From contig DASYXW010000088.1 of assembly GCA_035934405.1 (NCBI GenBank), positions 1 through 36,242 of the forward strand: DNA of 36,242 nt, written 5' to 3'. The notes beneath the pieces were generated by a model that was given only the letters and a program-made list of their open reading frames with translations, made no database searches and was not told the origin of the DNA. This document shows positions 24,749 to 32,574 of this stretch, in pieces (positions within the stretch are counted from its first letter, which is position 1; the number at the start of each line of letters is the position of its first letter). Source of the stretch: DASYXW01 sp035934405. Its GTDB lineage: Bacteria > Acidobacteriota > Terriglobia > UBA7540. The position numbers and the translations under genes were made by a program.

Positions 24749-24799
24749 AATGCCGGGTTATCACGCGCAACTTGCAATCGCAGCTAGGGTTGGCAGGGT

Positions 24800-25420
24800 A
24801 TGACAGACTTCCGCAACTATGTGCTGGAGCTGAGGGAGGTCCTCGACCGCCTGCCGCTCGGCGACGTGGAGCGCATCGCGGACGTGCTCTACCAGGCTTA
24901 CGAAGACGACCGGATGGTCTTCATCTTTGGCAACGGCGGAAGCGCGGCACTGGCTTCTCACATGGCATGCGATCTCGGCAAGGGGACGCACTCGCCGCAA
25001 CCCGCCGAGGCGGGCGCGCCGATGGAAGGAATCAAACGGCTCAAGGTGTTCTCCGTCGCCGACAACGTGCCGATGATTACGGCCTGGGCCAACGACGCCG
25101 CCTACGAGGATATTTTCGCGGAACAGATCGGCAATTTCATCGGCCCGGAAGACGTCGCCTTCGCGATTAGCGGCAGCGGCAACTCAGCCAATGTTCTCAA
25201 GGCCCTGAAGCTCGCACGTGAGAAGGGTGCGATTACTGTCGGGCTCACCGGATTCGAAGGCGGCAAGATGAGACGGCTCCTGGATTACGGCGTCGTGGTG
25301 CCCAGCCACTGCATGCAGCAGATTGAGGACGCTCATCTGGTGCTGGCGCATCTCATTTTCCTGAACTTTCGGGAACGAGTTACCCAGCGAGCCGCGCGCG
25401 GGGCTGTGACCGCGGGCTAG
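24800..25420 (+). CDS. gmhA: D-sedoheptulose 7-phosphate isomerase (GmhA-like SIS protein)
   Basis: 206 residues, SIS fold. It would turn sedoheptulose 7-phosphate into D-glycero-D-manno-heptose 7-phosphate, the first step to activated heptose. Seen: FIFGNGGSAALASHMACDL (phosphate loop), FAISGSGNSANVLKAL, GLTGFEGGKM, and QQIEDAHLVLAHL with the Glu and His seen in GmhA. A GGGT-rich ribosome-binding region lies just before the ATG. The kinase, phosphatase and guanylyltransferase for later steps follow at 28629, 30560 and 29729, which strongly supports this role over a generic phosphosugar isomerase. Confidence 0.88.
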   Translation: MTDFRNYVLELREVLDRLPLGDVERIADVLYQAYEDDRMVFIFGNGGSAALASHMACDLGKGTHSPQPAEAGAPMEGIKRLKVFSVADNVPMITAWANDAAYEDIFAEQIGNFIGPEDVAFAISGSGNSANVLKALKLAREKGAITVGLTGFEGGKMRRLLDYGVVVPSHCMQQIEDAHLVLAHLIFLNFRERVTQRAARGAVTAG

Positions 25421-25468
25421 TCCGCGCGCGTTCTCTGCGTTGTGCCTCTCGGGCCAACAGCTCGGAAA

Positions 25469-26119
25469 ATGATTGAGACCACGCGTTTGGCCCCTGCCGT
25501 TCTTGTGTCCCCGGCGCTCCGGCGGTGGAAGCGGCTGAAGTCCGGCCTGGAGTGGGTGGAGACGGTCCTCTTGCTCCCGTTCGCTCTGCCAGTGATTGCT
25601 CTGGCCGCGATGGCGATCAAGTTGGAGGACGGCGGGCCGGTGTTTCACCGCCGGCGCGTGGTGGGGCCCGGCGGCGAGTTCGACGCCTTCAAGCTGCGTA
25701 CCATGAGGGTGGATGCCGACCAGATTCTGGCATCCAATCCGGCGCTCGCGGCCGAGTTCTCCAAGAATTTCAAATTGAAGGACGACCCACGGGTGACCCG
25801 CGTGGGTAACTATCTGCGGAAGAAAAGTGTGGATGAGTTGCCGCAGCTTTTCAACGTCCTGAATGGTCAGATGAGCCTGGTGGGGCCGCGCATGGTGACG
25901 CCGCCGGAGCTTGACAAGTACGGCGCCAAGCAGGAGATCTTTCGCCTGGTGAGGCCCGGGCTTACGGGATACTGGCAGGTGAGCGGCCGCCAGGAGGTCT
26001 CTTACCAGGAGCGCGTCGAGATGGACGTCTTTTACGTGGAAAACTGGTCGCTCGGTTTCGATTACAGGATTCTGGCGAGGACTTTCTGGAAAGTCCTGAC
26101 GGGTGAGGGAGCCTACTGA
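25469..26119 (+). CDS. Initiating sugar phosphotransferase (undecaprenyl-phosphate PGT, short form)
   Basis: 216 residues, a minimal bacterial sugar transferase. It would transfer a sugar 1-phosphate from a nucleotide sugar to undecaprenyl phosphate, starting the lipid-linked unit. Seen: one hydrophobic re-entrant helix (about 30-50), FDAFKLRTMR, the catalytic pair Asp122-Glu123 in SVDELPQLFNVL, SLVGPRM and RPGLTGYWQVSGR. All catalytic motifs are present, in contrast to the second PGT at 27182. ATG 25469 is preferred over the upstream GTG (25442) because family N-termini begin close to the membrane helix. The sugar may be galactose, glucose or an amino sugar; this is not determinable. Confidence 0.88.
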   Translation: MIETTRLAPAVLVSPALRRWKRLKSGLEWVETVLLLPFALPVIALAAMAIKLEDGGPVFHRRRVVGPGGEFDAFKLRTMRVDADQILASNPALAAEFSKNFKLKDDPRVTRVGNYLRKKSVDELPQLFNVLNGQMSLVGPRMVTPPELDKYGAKQEIFRLVRPGLTGYWQVSGRQEVSYQERVEMDVFYVENWSLGFDYRILARTFWKVLTGEGAY

Positions 26120-26122
26120 ACC

Positions 26123-27154
26123 ATGAACATTCTGGTGACCGGCGGGGCCGGATATGTGGGGAGCGTTTGCGTCGAGGAGTTGCTAAAGCAGCGGCATCAG
26201 GTTGTGGCCTACGACAACCTTTCGGCGGGATTCCGCGCCGCGGTTGTGCCCGGCGCGATTTGGGTGCGGGGCAACATCGGCGACGCCGCGGCGCTCAACC
26301 GCGTCTGCCGGAAATACAAGATTGAAGCGGTGATGCACTTTGCCGCGAGCGCGCTGGTGGATGAGTCGGTCCGCAATCCGGCGCTCTTTTACCGCAACAA
26401 CGTCACCAGCAGCCTCACGCTGCTCGACGTCCTGCTCGAGAACAAGATCAAAAAGATGGTTTTTTCCTCGAGCGCGGCCACTTACGGCGAGCCCCAATCG
26501 GTGCCCATCCGGGAGGATCACCGGAACCTTCCCATCAACACCTACGGCGAGACGAAGCTCGTGATGGAGAAGGCGCTCGCGTGGTATCACGCCGCCTACG
26601 GCCTGAGTTTCGCGGCGCTGAGGTATTTCAACGCCGCCGGGGCCACGAAGCTTCTGGGGGAAGACCATCGCCCTGAAACCCACCTCATACCGCGGCTCTT
26701 GAGTGTGGCTGATGATCCGCAAGCGACGTTCTCAATCTACGGCGACGACTATCCGACTCCGGACGGCACCTGCGTTCGTGACTTTGTTCACGTTCTGGAT
26801 ATAGCCCAGGCTCATATTCTGGCGCTCGAACAGCTTTCCAAACCTAAAGCTCTGATATACAATGTCGGACTGGGCCAAGGGTACTCCATTCGCGAAGCGG
26901 TGGAAGCCGCCGAACGCTGTACGGGCCGTAAGATCCGCGTGAAGACGGGGCCGCGGCGCGCCGGCGACCCGGCGGTTCTGGTCGCCAGTCCGGACAGAAT
27001 ACGCGAGGAGCTCGGTTGGAACCCTCGTCACTCCGACCTCGCGAACATTATCACGTCAGCCTGGCAGTGGAGACAGCTTCATCCGCGCGGGTATCAGGCG
27101 GAAAAGGCGCCGGGCAAAAAAGTCTCCCGAAGCCGCGAGCGATCGAAGCGCTAG
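26123..27154 (+). CDS. galE: UDP-glucose 4-epimerase
   Basis: 343 residues, short-chain dehydrogenase fold. It interconverts UDP-glucose and UDP-galactose (possibly the N-acetyl forms). Seen: ILVTGGAGYVGSVCVEELL with the Gly motif, MHFAASALVDESV, the active-site SSSAATYGEP, NTYGETKLVMEKAL with the Tyr-x-x-x-Lys pair, ALRYFNAAGA, and DGTCVRDFVHVLD. The last three are diagnostic for GalE. It begins three bases after the PGT stop and would supply a donor to it. The C-terminal 20 residues are basic and low-complexity. Confidence 0.92.
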   Translation: MNILVTGGAGYVGSVCVEELLKQRHQVVAYDNLSAGFRAAVVPGAIWVRGNIGDAAALNRVCRKYKIEAVMHFAASALVDESVRNPALFYRNNVTSSLTLLDVLLENKIKKMVFSSSAATYGEPQSVPIREDHRNLPINTYGETKLVMEKALAWYHAAYGLSFAALRYFNAAGATKLLGEDHRPETHLIPRLLSVADDPQATFSIYGDDYPTPDGTCVRDFVHVLDIAQAHILALEQLSKPKALIYNVGLGQGYSIREAVEAAERCTGRKIRVKTGPRRAGDPAVLVASPDRIREELGWNPRHSDLANIITSAWQWRQLHPRGYQAEKAPGKKVSRSRERSKR

Positions 27155-27181
27155 CGTCGGCGTCTTTGCGCCCTGAAAGTC

Positions 27182-28591
27182 ATGGAAAGAAACGCCGCAA
27201 GCTACGGCCTGTTGTTCGCTGACCTGGTGGCGATCGTTGCCGGGTTCAGAGCAGCCTACTGGCTGCGTTACGCGCTGGCGGGCATCTTTCCGACTCTGGG
27301 TGATCATTCCTTTGGTGTTTACTGGCCCGCCATTCTTCTGTCGGCGGGCTTGTGGATCCTGCTCTTTCATACCCTGCAGATGGACCGCTTTCATGAGGGT
27401 CTCGGCCTGGCCGTGGCGGTCCCGCGGCTGCTCGCCGCCGTCACTTTTCTGTTGGTCGGCGTGCTGGCCGGGTCCTTCCTGGCGCGGGTATACTATTCCC
27501 GGCTTCTCCTCGGCTTGCTGTGGGCGCTCCTGGTCGTGCTGCTGCTCTCCACACGCATGCTCTATCAGTTTTCGCTGCGGTGGCTGCGGAAATACAACGT
27601 CGGTTTGCGGCGGGCGGTGATCGTGGGTGACTCCGAACTGGCCCGCGAAATTGGAGACCGAATCCGGCGGCACCACGAGCTTCGCTACGAGCTGGTGGGG
27701 TTTCTTTCGCCCTCCCGCGGACGGATGGCCGAGTCGAAGAATGGACAGATCGTCGGCGGCTCGGAAGGCATGGTGCGTGAGCTGCTGAACAAGCGCGTGG
27801 ACGAGCTCATCTTCGCCATCCCGATCCGCCGCGATACGGAGATCCTCGAGTTTATCGCCCGCTGTCAAAAGCTGGGAATTGAAATCAAGCTGGTCCCGGA
27901 ATACTACAAGCTGCACGTCAGCCAGCTTCGCAGCTTCAGCATCGATGGTATTCCCATTTTGGAGTTGAAAGAAACCTCCATGGGAAGACCCTACCAGTTG
28001 TTGAAGCTCTTGATGGACTACTCGGTGACTTTGTGCCTGATGCTGGCCCTGTGGCCGATCATGGGAGTCATCGCCGCGCTGCTCTACCGGGCGAAGGGTC
28101 GCGCCCTCAGCCGCGAGGTGCGGATCGGGCAAGGCGGGCGTCCCTTCACCCTCTACCGGTTTGACGTGAGTTTGGCCGAGGACGGCCGGCCGGGTTCGCC
28201 CGCGCGCGGCGCGCGGCTTTGCCGGTTCCTGCATCGTTACAGTTTCTCCGAACTGCCCCAGTTGTGGAACGTGCTGAAAGGCGACATGAGCATCGTCGGC
28301 CCGCGCCCCGAGACTCCGGAACGCATCCGGCACTATTCGGCCTGGCATCGGCGCCGCTTGGAACTGAAGCCGGGACTCACCGGCTTGGCGCAGATTAAGG
28401 GCGTGCGAGGGTACGATTCCGTGGACGAGAAAACCAAGTACGACCTGGAATACGCGGCCAACTTCTCGCCCTTTTTGGACCTGACGCTGACGCTGGCCAC
28501 TCCGGGCACCTTGCTCCGGCGGCGGAAGATGGCGGTTCCTCCGCCCCCGGCGGCGGGGGTAGCCGCCGACCGATCGTTGCGTCTCGGTTGA
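27182..28591 (+). CDS. Polyprenyl glycosylphosphotransferase (WcaJ-like) with a degenerate catalytic motif
   Basis: 469 residues. Seen: four or five N-terminal membrane helices (about 8-125), a Rossmann-like domain (RRAVIVGDSELAREIG, to about 260), another membrane segment (about 282-303), and the C-terminal sugar-transferase domain with LKGDMSIVGPRPETPE and LKPGLTGLAQIKG. The motif that should read D-E-L-P-Q is S-E-L-P-Q (Ser356-Glu357; codon TCC), and the preceding K-F-R-S/T-M motif reads YRFDVSLAE. Known: in this superfamily the Asp is the nucleophile that carries the phosphosugar. The rest of the domain is well conserved, so the protein may be an inactive or altered paralogue. It lies 27 bases after galE. 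Confidence 0.85.
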   Translation: MERNAASYGLLFADLVAIVAGFRAAYWLRYALAGIFPTLGDHSFGVYWPAILLSAGLWILLFHTLQMDRFHEGLGLAVAVPRLLAAVTFLLVGVLAGSFLARVYYSRLLLGLLWALLVVLLLSTRMLYQFSLRWLRKYNVGLRRAVIVGDSELAREIGDRIRRHHELRYELVGFLSPSRGRMAESKNGQIVGGSEGMVRELLNKRVDELIFAIPIRRDTEILEFIARCQKLGIEIKLVPEYYKLHVSQLRSFSIDGIPILELKETSMGRPYQLLKLLMDYSVTLCLMLALWPIMGVIAALLYRAKGRALSREVRIGQGGRPFTLYRFDVSLAEDGRPGSPARGARLCRFLHRYSFSELPQLWNVLKGDMSIVGPRPETPERIRHYSAWHRRRLELKPGLTGLAQIKGVRGYDSVDEKTKYDLEYAANFSPFLDLTLTLATPGTLLRRRKMAVPPPPAAGVAADRSLRLG

Positions 28592-28628
28592 ACCGCAACG
28601 TGGCTTATCCAAACTTCATGCTCCGATT

Positions 28629-29708
28629 ATGTTGATCGTTCGTACCCCAGTTCGGATTAGCTTCGCGGGGGGCGGAACCGATCTCCCTTCGTACTACGAG
28701 AAGCACGGCGGCATGGTGCTCAGCACCAGCATCGACAAGTATGTCTATACCGTGCTGACCGAGCGGGATGACGGCCGGATCCAGATTATCTCTTCCGACT
28801 TGAGGACGCTCGAAACCTGCGACCAGATCAGCAGGATGGAGCTGCAGGGCACCGACCTCGAAATTCCTTTCGCGGTCTTGAAGCATTTCAAGGCGGACGT
28901 GGGCGTGAATCTGTTCCTGGCTTCGGAGGTCCCTCCCGGCACGGGGCTGGGTTCCTCGGCCGCGGTGTGCGTGAACCTGCTCAAGACCCTTTCCGCTTAC
29001 CTGGGGCGCGAGCTTTCGGAGCGCGAACTGGCCGAGAACGCCTTCCACGTAGCGCGGAACATCCTGCGGAGGCCCGTGGGCAAGCAGGACGAGTATGCCT
29101 CGGCATTCGGCGCTTTGAACGTGATGAAGTTCACAGCCGAAGGAACCGAGGTGGAACCTCTTCGCCTGTCGAGCGAACTCATCCTCGACCTGGAGCAGAG
29201 CCTGATGCTTTTCTTCACCGGCAGCGCGCGGAACTCTTCGGAGATCCTGGCCGCGCAGGAGCAGTCCATCCGGTCGCGGGAAGCGGACACGGTAGAGGCC
29301 CTGACCGACCTCAAGAACCTGGTGCCCGAGATGCGGGAGGCTCTGGCGAGCGGCAGCGTGGAGGTTTTCGGCCGGCTGCTGGATGAGAGCTGGAGAATCA
29401 AGAAACAGGTTTCGAGCGGCATCTCCAACCCGACCATCGACCGGATGTATGAGATTGCCCGCAGCCGCGGCGCGCTGGGAGGAAAGATTACGGGAGCGGG
29501 CGGTGGCGGTTTTCTGCTGCTTTTCTGTGAACGGGAGCGCCAGGACGATGTGCGGTCAGGCCTGCGGGAGTTCGGCCTCAAGGAGATGAGGTTCCATCTG
29601 GATTTTGGCGGGACGAAGGTTGTGTACAACGACCCCTTTTTTGATTCGGACGGCCACGGCGGCATGCGGTGGGTGCTTTCGCCCGCGCTCGAAGGGTCGC
29701 TGGCCTGA
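28629..29708 (+). CDS. hddA: D-glycero-D-manno-heptose 7-phosphate kinase (GHMP family)
   Basis: 359 residues. It would phosphorylate heptose 7-phosphate to the 1,7-bisphosphate (step 2 of the GDP-heptose route). Seen: RTPVRISFAGGGTDLPSYY (substrate region), the GHMP ATP loop VPPGTGLGSSAA (residues 101-112), and GKITGAGGGGFLLLF near the C-terminus. The whole pattern is characteristic of HddA/WcbL rather than galactokinase or homoserine kinase. It is followed after 20 bases by hddC and then gmhB, completing the pathway started by GmhA. No clear Shine-Dalgarno is seen before the ATG. Confidence 0.9.
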   Translation: MLIVRTPVRISFAGGGTDLPSYYEKHGGMVLSTSIDKYVYTVLTERDDGRIQIISSDLRTLETCDQISRMELQGTDLEIPFAVLKHFKADVGVNLFLASEVPPGTGLGSSAAVCVNLLKTLSAYLGRELSERELAENAFHVARNILRRPVGKQDEYASAFGALNVMKFTAEGTEVEPLRLSSELILDLEQSLMLFFTGSARNSSEILAAQEQSIRSREADTVEALTDLKNLVPEMREALASGSVEVFGRLLDESWRIKKQVSSGISNPTIDRMYEIARSRGALGGKITGAGGGGFLLLFCERERQDDVRSGLREFGLKEMRFHLDFGGTKVVYNDPFFDSDGHGGMRWVLSPALEGSLA

Positions 29709-29728
29709 CCGCCGGCGGCAACCGGCGC

Positions 29729-30556
29729 ATGAAGGACGGAATGCCTCGAAGCCTTTCCAGAGCTTTCTTGCTGGCGGCGGGTCTGGGGACTCGACTGCGG
29801 CCGCTTACCGAGAAATTGCCGAAGTGCCTCGTCCCCATCGGCGGGGAGCCTCTGTTGAGCATATGGATCGGCATTTGCGCGAGCCTGGGAATCGAGAGCG
29901 TTCTCATCAACACGCACCACGGCGCGGACGAAGTCAGTGATTGGGCTCGAAGCCAGGACTCGCAGGTGGCGATCAGCTTGGCGCATGAGGAGACGCTGCG
30001 GGGGAGCGCCGGAACCCTGAGCGCCAACCGGGAATTCGTACGAGACGCGGGTGATTTTTACGTCTTTTACGCCGATAACCTGGTTCACGCCGACCTGCCC
30101 GGCCTTCGTTCGTTCCATGCGAGCCACGACGGGGTGGTGACGCTTGGCCTCTTCCGCGCGACGAAGCCGCAGGAATGCGGCATCGTGACGCTAGATGATG
30201 CCGGCCGGGTGCTCAAGTTCGAAGAGAAGCCCGCGCACCCGGCGTCCGACCTGGCGAACGCCGGGATATTCATCGCGCGCCAATCGCTCTTTGATTTGCT
30301 GCCGACGCGGAGCTTCGCGGATTTCGGCAAAGACGTGATGCCGGGTTTGACCGGGGCCCCAGGGGGAATATGGGGATACGTTCTCGACGGCTATATCCGG
30401 GACATTGGCACGATCGAGAGTTATCAAGAGGCCCAACGGGAGTGGCCCCGAGTGATTCGCGGGGAATCCTGGAGCGCGCCGCCGGCTTGGAACGATGCCG
30501 CCGGTCCGGAGCGTATCGGCCCGCGCTCGAAGGCGAGAGCGGCGCCGGAGATTTGA
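29729..30556 (+). CDS. hddC: D-glycero-alpha-D-manno-heptose 1-phosphate guanylyltransferase
   Basis: 275 residues. It would make GDP-D-glycero-alpha-D-manno-heptose from heptose 1-phosphate and GTP. Seen: the N-terminus FLLAAGLGTRLRPLTEKLPK with the G-x-G-T-R and the catalytic Lys, FYVFYADNLVHAD with the metal Asp, LKFEEKPAHP, and GYIRDIGTIESY. These match NTP_transferase enzymes of heptose loci. ATG 29729 is used; ATG 29741 is an equally good start, with an AAGGACG before it. It is preceded by the kinase and followed after three bases by the phosphatase. Base specificity (GTP) is inferred from the pathway, not read from a motif. Confidence 0.83.
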   Translation: MKDGMPRSLSRAFLLAAGLGTRLRPLTEKLPKCLVPIGGEPLLSIWIGICASLGIESVLINTHHGADEVSDWARSQDSQVAISLAHEETLRGSAGTLSANREFVRDAGDFYVFYADNLVHADLPGLRSFHASHDGVVTLGLFRATKPQECGIVTLDDAGRVLKFEEKPAHPASDLANAGIFIARQSLFDLLPTRSFADFGKDVMPGLTGAPGGIWGYVLDGYIRDIGTIESYQEAQREWPRVIRGESWSAPPAWNDAAGPERIGPRSKARAAPEI

Positions 30557-30559
30557 GCT

Positions 30560-31117
30560 TTGAAGTTCATCCTGCTCGATCGGGACGGCGTGATCAACCG
30601 CCGCATTGTGGACGGTTACGTGACCTCCTGGGACCGGTTTGTCTTTCTGCCGCGCGCCATGGACGGCCTTCGATTGCTGGCTGAGCACGGTTATGCGGCT
30701 CTGGTCGTGTCCAATCAGGCTGCGGCGGCGAAGGGTTTGATCAGCCCGGCTGAGCTCGATGCGATCACCCGCCGGTTCCTGGGCGAAGTCGAAAAGGAAG
30801 GCGGCCGCATCGAAGGCGTGTATTATTGCCTGCACCGCCCGGAAGACGGCTGCGACTGCCGAAAGCCCAAGCCGGGTTTGCTCCGGAGGGCGCAAGCGGA
30901 GCACGGCTTTTCGTTCCAGGAGACTTTTTTGCTGGGCGATGCGGAAAGCGATCTGGTGGCCGCGGCGAGCGTCGGCTCGCCTGCCATCATGATCTCGGAG
31001 GATGGTGAGCGTTTCACGCATGGTTCGCTGCGGCCGCTGGCGATCCTTCCCAGTCTTTACGCGGCCGCCGAGTTTGTAATCGCCCGCGAGGCCCCCAAGG
31101 TGACGCCCGGGTCGTGA
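30560..31117 (+). CDS. gmhB: D-glycero-D-manno-heptose 1,7-bisphosphate 7-phosphatase, TTG start
   Basis: 185 residues, HAD superfamily. It removes the 7-phosphate from heptose 1,7-bisphosphate. Seen: the N-terminus KFILLDRDGVINRR with the DxD pair (Asp7, Asp9), VVSNQAAAAKG, the zinc site YYCLHRPEDGCDCRKPKPG (Cys90, His92, Cys98, Cys100), and LLGDAESDLVAA. All GmhB hallmarks are present. The start is TTG 30560, nine bases after GGAG and three bases after the hddC stop; no ATG fits the family N-terminus. The gene is about the family's usual length. Confidence 0.92.
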   Translation: MKFILLDRDGVINRRIVDGYVTSWDRFVFLPRAMDGLRLLAEHGYAALVVSNQAAAAKGLISPAELDAITRRFLGEVEKEGGRIEGVYYCLHRPEDGCDCRKPKPGLLRRAQAEHGFSFQETFLLGDAESDLVAAASVGSPAIMISEDGERFTHGSLRPLAILPSLYAAAEFVIAREAPKVTPGS

Positions 31118-31123
31118 CGGTCT

Positions 31124-32563
31124 ATGAACAAGCTGCTTGAAATCATCCTGTCGCTCGTCATCATCGGAAGCACGCTGGCCTTCGGCGGCGTCCAGCCCTT
31201 CACCTATTCGCTGATGGAACTCGCCCTCTTTTTCGGCGTTCTGTTGCTGCTGCTGAAACAGACGCGGGAGGGACGCATCAGCATTCCGCTGCCGGTCTGG
31301 CCGTTGCTCTTTGCCGCCTGGATCGGCCTTCAGATCGTGCCTCTCCCGGCTGGTCTCATCAGGCTGCTGTCGCCCGCGCGCCTCGCCAACGCTGCGATTC
31401 CCGGAGCTCCCGCGATGGCGTGGGCAACCCTGAGCATTTATCCGCATGCCACCTTGGTCGCGGGCATCAAGTTCCTGGCCTATCTCAGCGGATTTGTGCT
31501 GGCGGCGTACCTGTTTGACTCGCGCAAACGCCGCAGCATTTTGCTGCAGACGCTGGTGTTTCTGGGAGTCTTCGAGGCCGGCTACGGCATCGTGCAGTAT
31601 CTCACCGGCTGGCAGAAGATTTTTACCTACACGAAGGTCTATTACACCGGAGAGGCGAGCGGAACCTACATCAATCACAATCACTTTGCCGGCCTGCTCG
31701 AGCTCACCCTTCCCCTCATCGTGGCCGCGGCGTTTTATGCTTTTCAGATCTGGTCCGACAGCCGGCGCCACTGGGTGGCGCGCGACGCTTCCGCCGAGGC
31801 CACGTCTCCGGGGTTTCAGTTGCTCTTCTATATGGCGTTGTCGGCCGTGATGATTGTCGCGGTTATCTTCAGCCGCTCTCGCGGGGGGATTCTGGGCGCC
31901 GTCTTCAGCATCGTTTTCATCGGCCTGCTGGCCCAGTTCAAGGTGAGGCGCAAGGCTTGGATGCTTGGGTTGGTGGCCTTTCTGGCGGTGGCGGTAGGCT
32001 ACGGCATGTGGATCGGGCTCGGGCCGGTGCTCGAGCGCTTTGAGCAGATTGGGAACCCCAACTATCTTCAGCTTGAGGGCCGGGTGGCCATCTGGAAAGA
32101 CGCTCTGAGCATGATTCGCGACTACCCCTGGACGGGAGTGGGCCTGGGCGCCTTCGAGATTGCTTTCCGGCACTATCAGACCTCGCTCGTGACCTTTTTC
32201 GTGGACCACGCCCACAACGATTACATCGAGTTGTTGTCGGAGACCGGCGCGGTTGGACTGGCGCTGCTGTTTGTTCCGGTTGCCGGGCTCCTGGTTCGAA
32301 TGATGGTTTCGTTTGTCCGCGACTCCCGCCGTTACCGGCCTTCCATCACCCTGGGGTGTCTGGGCGGAGCCCTCGCTCTGTTGCTTCATAGCGCCACGGA
32401 TTTCAACCTTCAGGTTCCCTCGAACGCGCTCATTCTGGCCGTCGTGCTCGGAATCGGTTACAAGACGGCGTGCATCGAGCGCCGCGATGAGAAGGCGCCG
32501 GAAAAGCGGCGGGCGGCGGAACCCATGCGGGCGTCGGCCTCGCCGCGGAGCATGGCGCACTGA
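31124..32563 (+). CDS. O-antigen polymerase/ligase-type membrane protein (Wzy_C domain), second copy
   Basis: 479 residues with about 11-12 hydrophobic segments. Seen: IFSRSRGGILGAVFS, the periplasmic loop GRVAIWKDALSMIRDYPW and TGVGLGAFE, and VDHAHNDYIELLSETGA with the conserved His. The C-terminal 35 residues are charged and cytoplasmic. It is longer than the copy at 19231 and only loosely similar, so the two probably have different jobs, for example polymerising the repeat unit and joining it to a carrier. The ATG follows six bases after gmhB. Which one is the polymerase is not decidable from sequence. Confidence 0.87.
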   Translation: MNKLLEIILSLVIIGSTLAFGGVQPFTYSLMELALFFGVLLLLLKQTREGRISIPLPVWPLLFAAWIGLQIVPLPAGLIRLLSPARLANAAIPGAPAMAWATLSIYPHATLVAGIKFLAYLSGFVLAAYLFDSRKRRSILLQTLVFLGVFEAGYGIVQYLTGWQKIFTYTKVYYTGEASGTYINHNHFAGLLELTLPLIVAAAFYAFQIWSDSRRHWVARDASAEATSPGFQLLFYMALSAVMIVAVIFSRSRGGILGAVFSIVFIGLLAQFKVRRKAWMLGLVAFLAVAVGYGMWIGLGPVLERFEQIGNPNYLQLEGRVAIWKDALSMIRDYPWTGVGLGAFEIAFRHYQTSLVTFFVDHAHNDYIELLSETGAVGLALLFVPVAGLLVRMMVSFVRDSRRYRPSITLGCLGGALALLLHSATDFNLQVPSNALILAVVLGIGYKTACIERRDEKAPEKRRAAEPMRASASPRSMAH

Positions 32564-32574
32564 CCTGGACACTG

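Noticed and set aside
27056..28612. A 518-codon minus-strand frame
   Set aside because: It is antisense to the WcaJ-like gene and has no recognisable domain.
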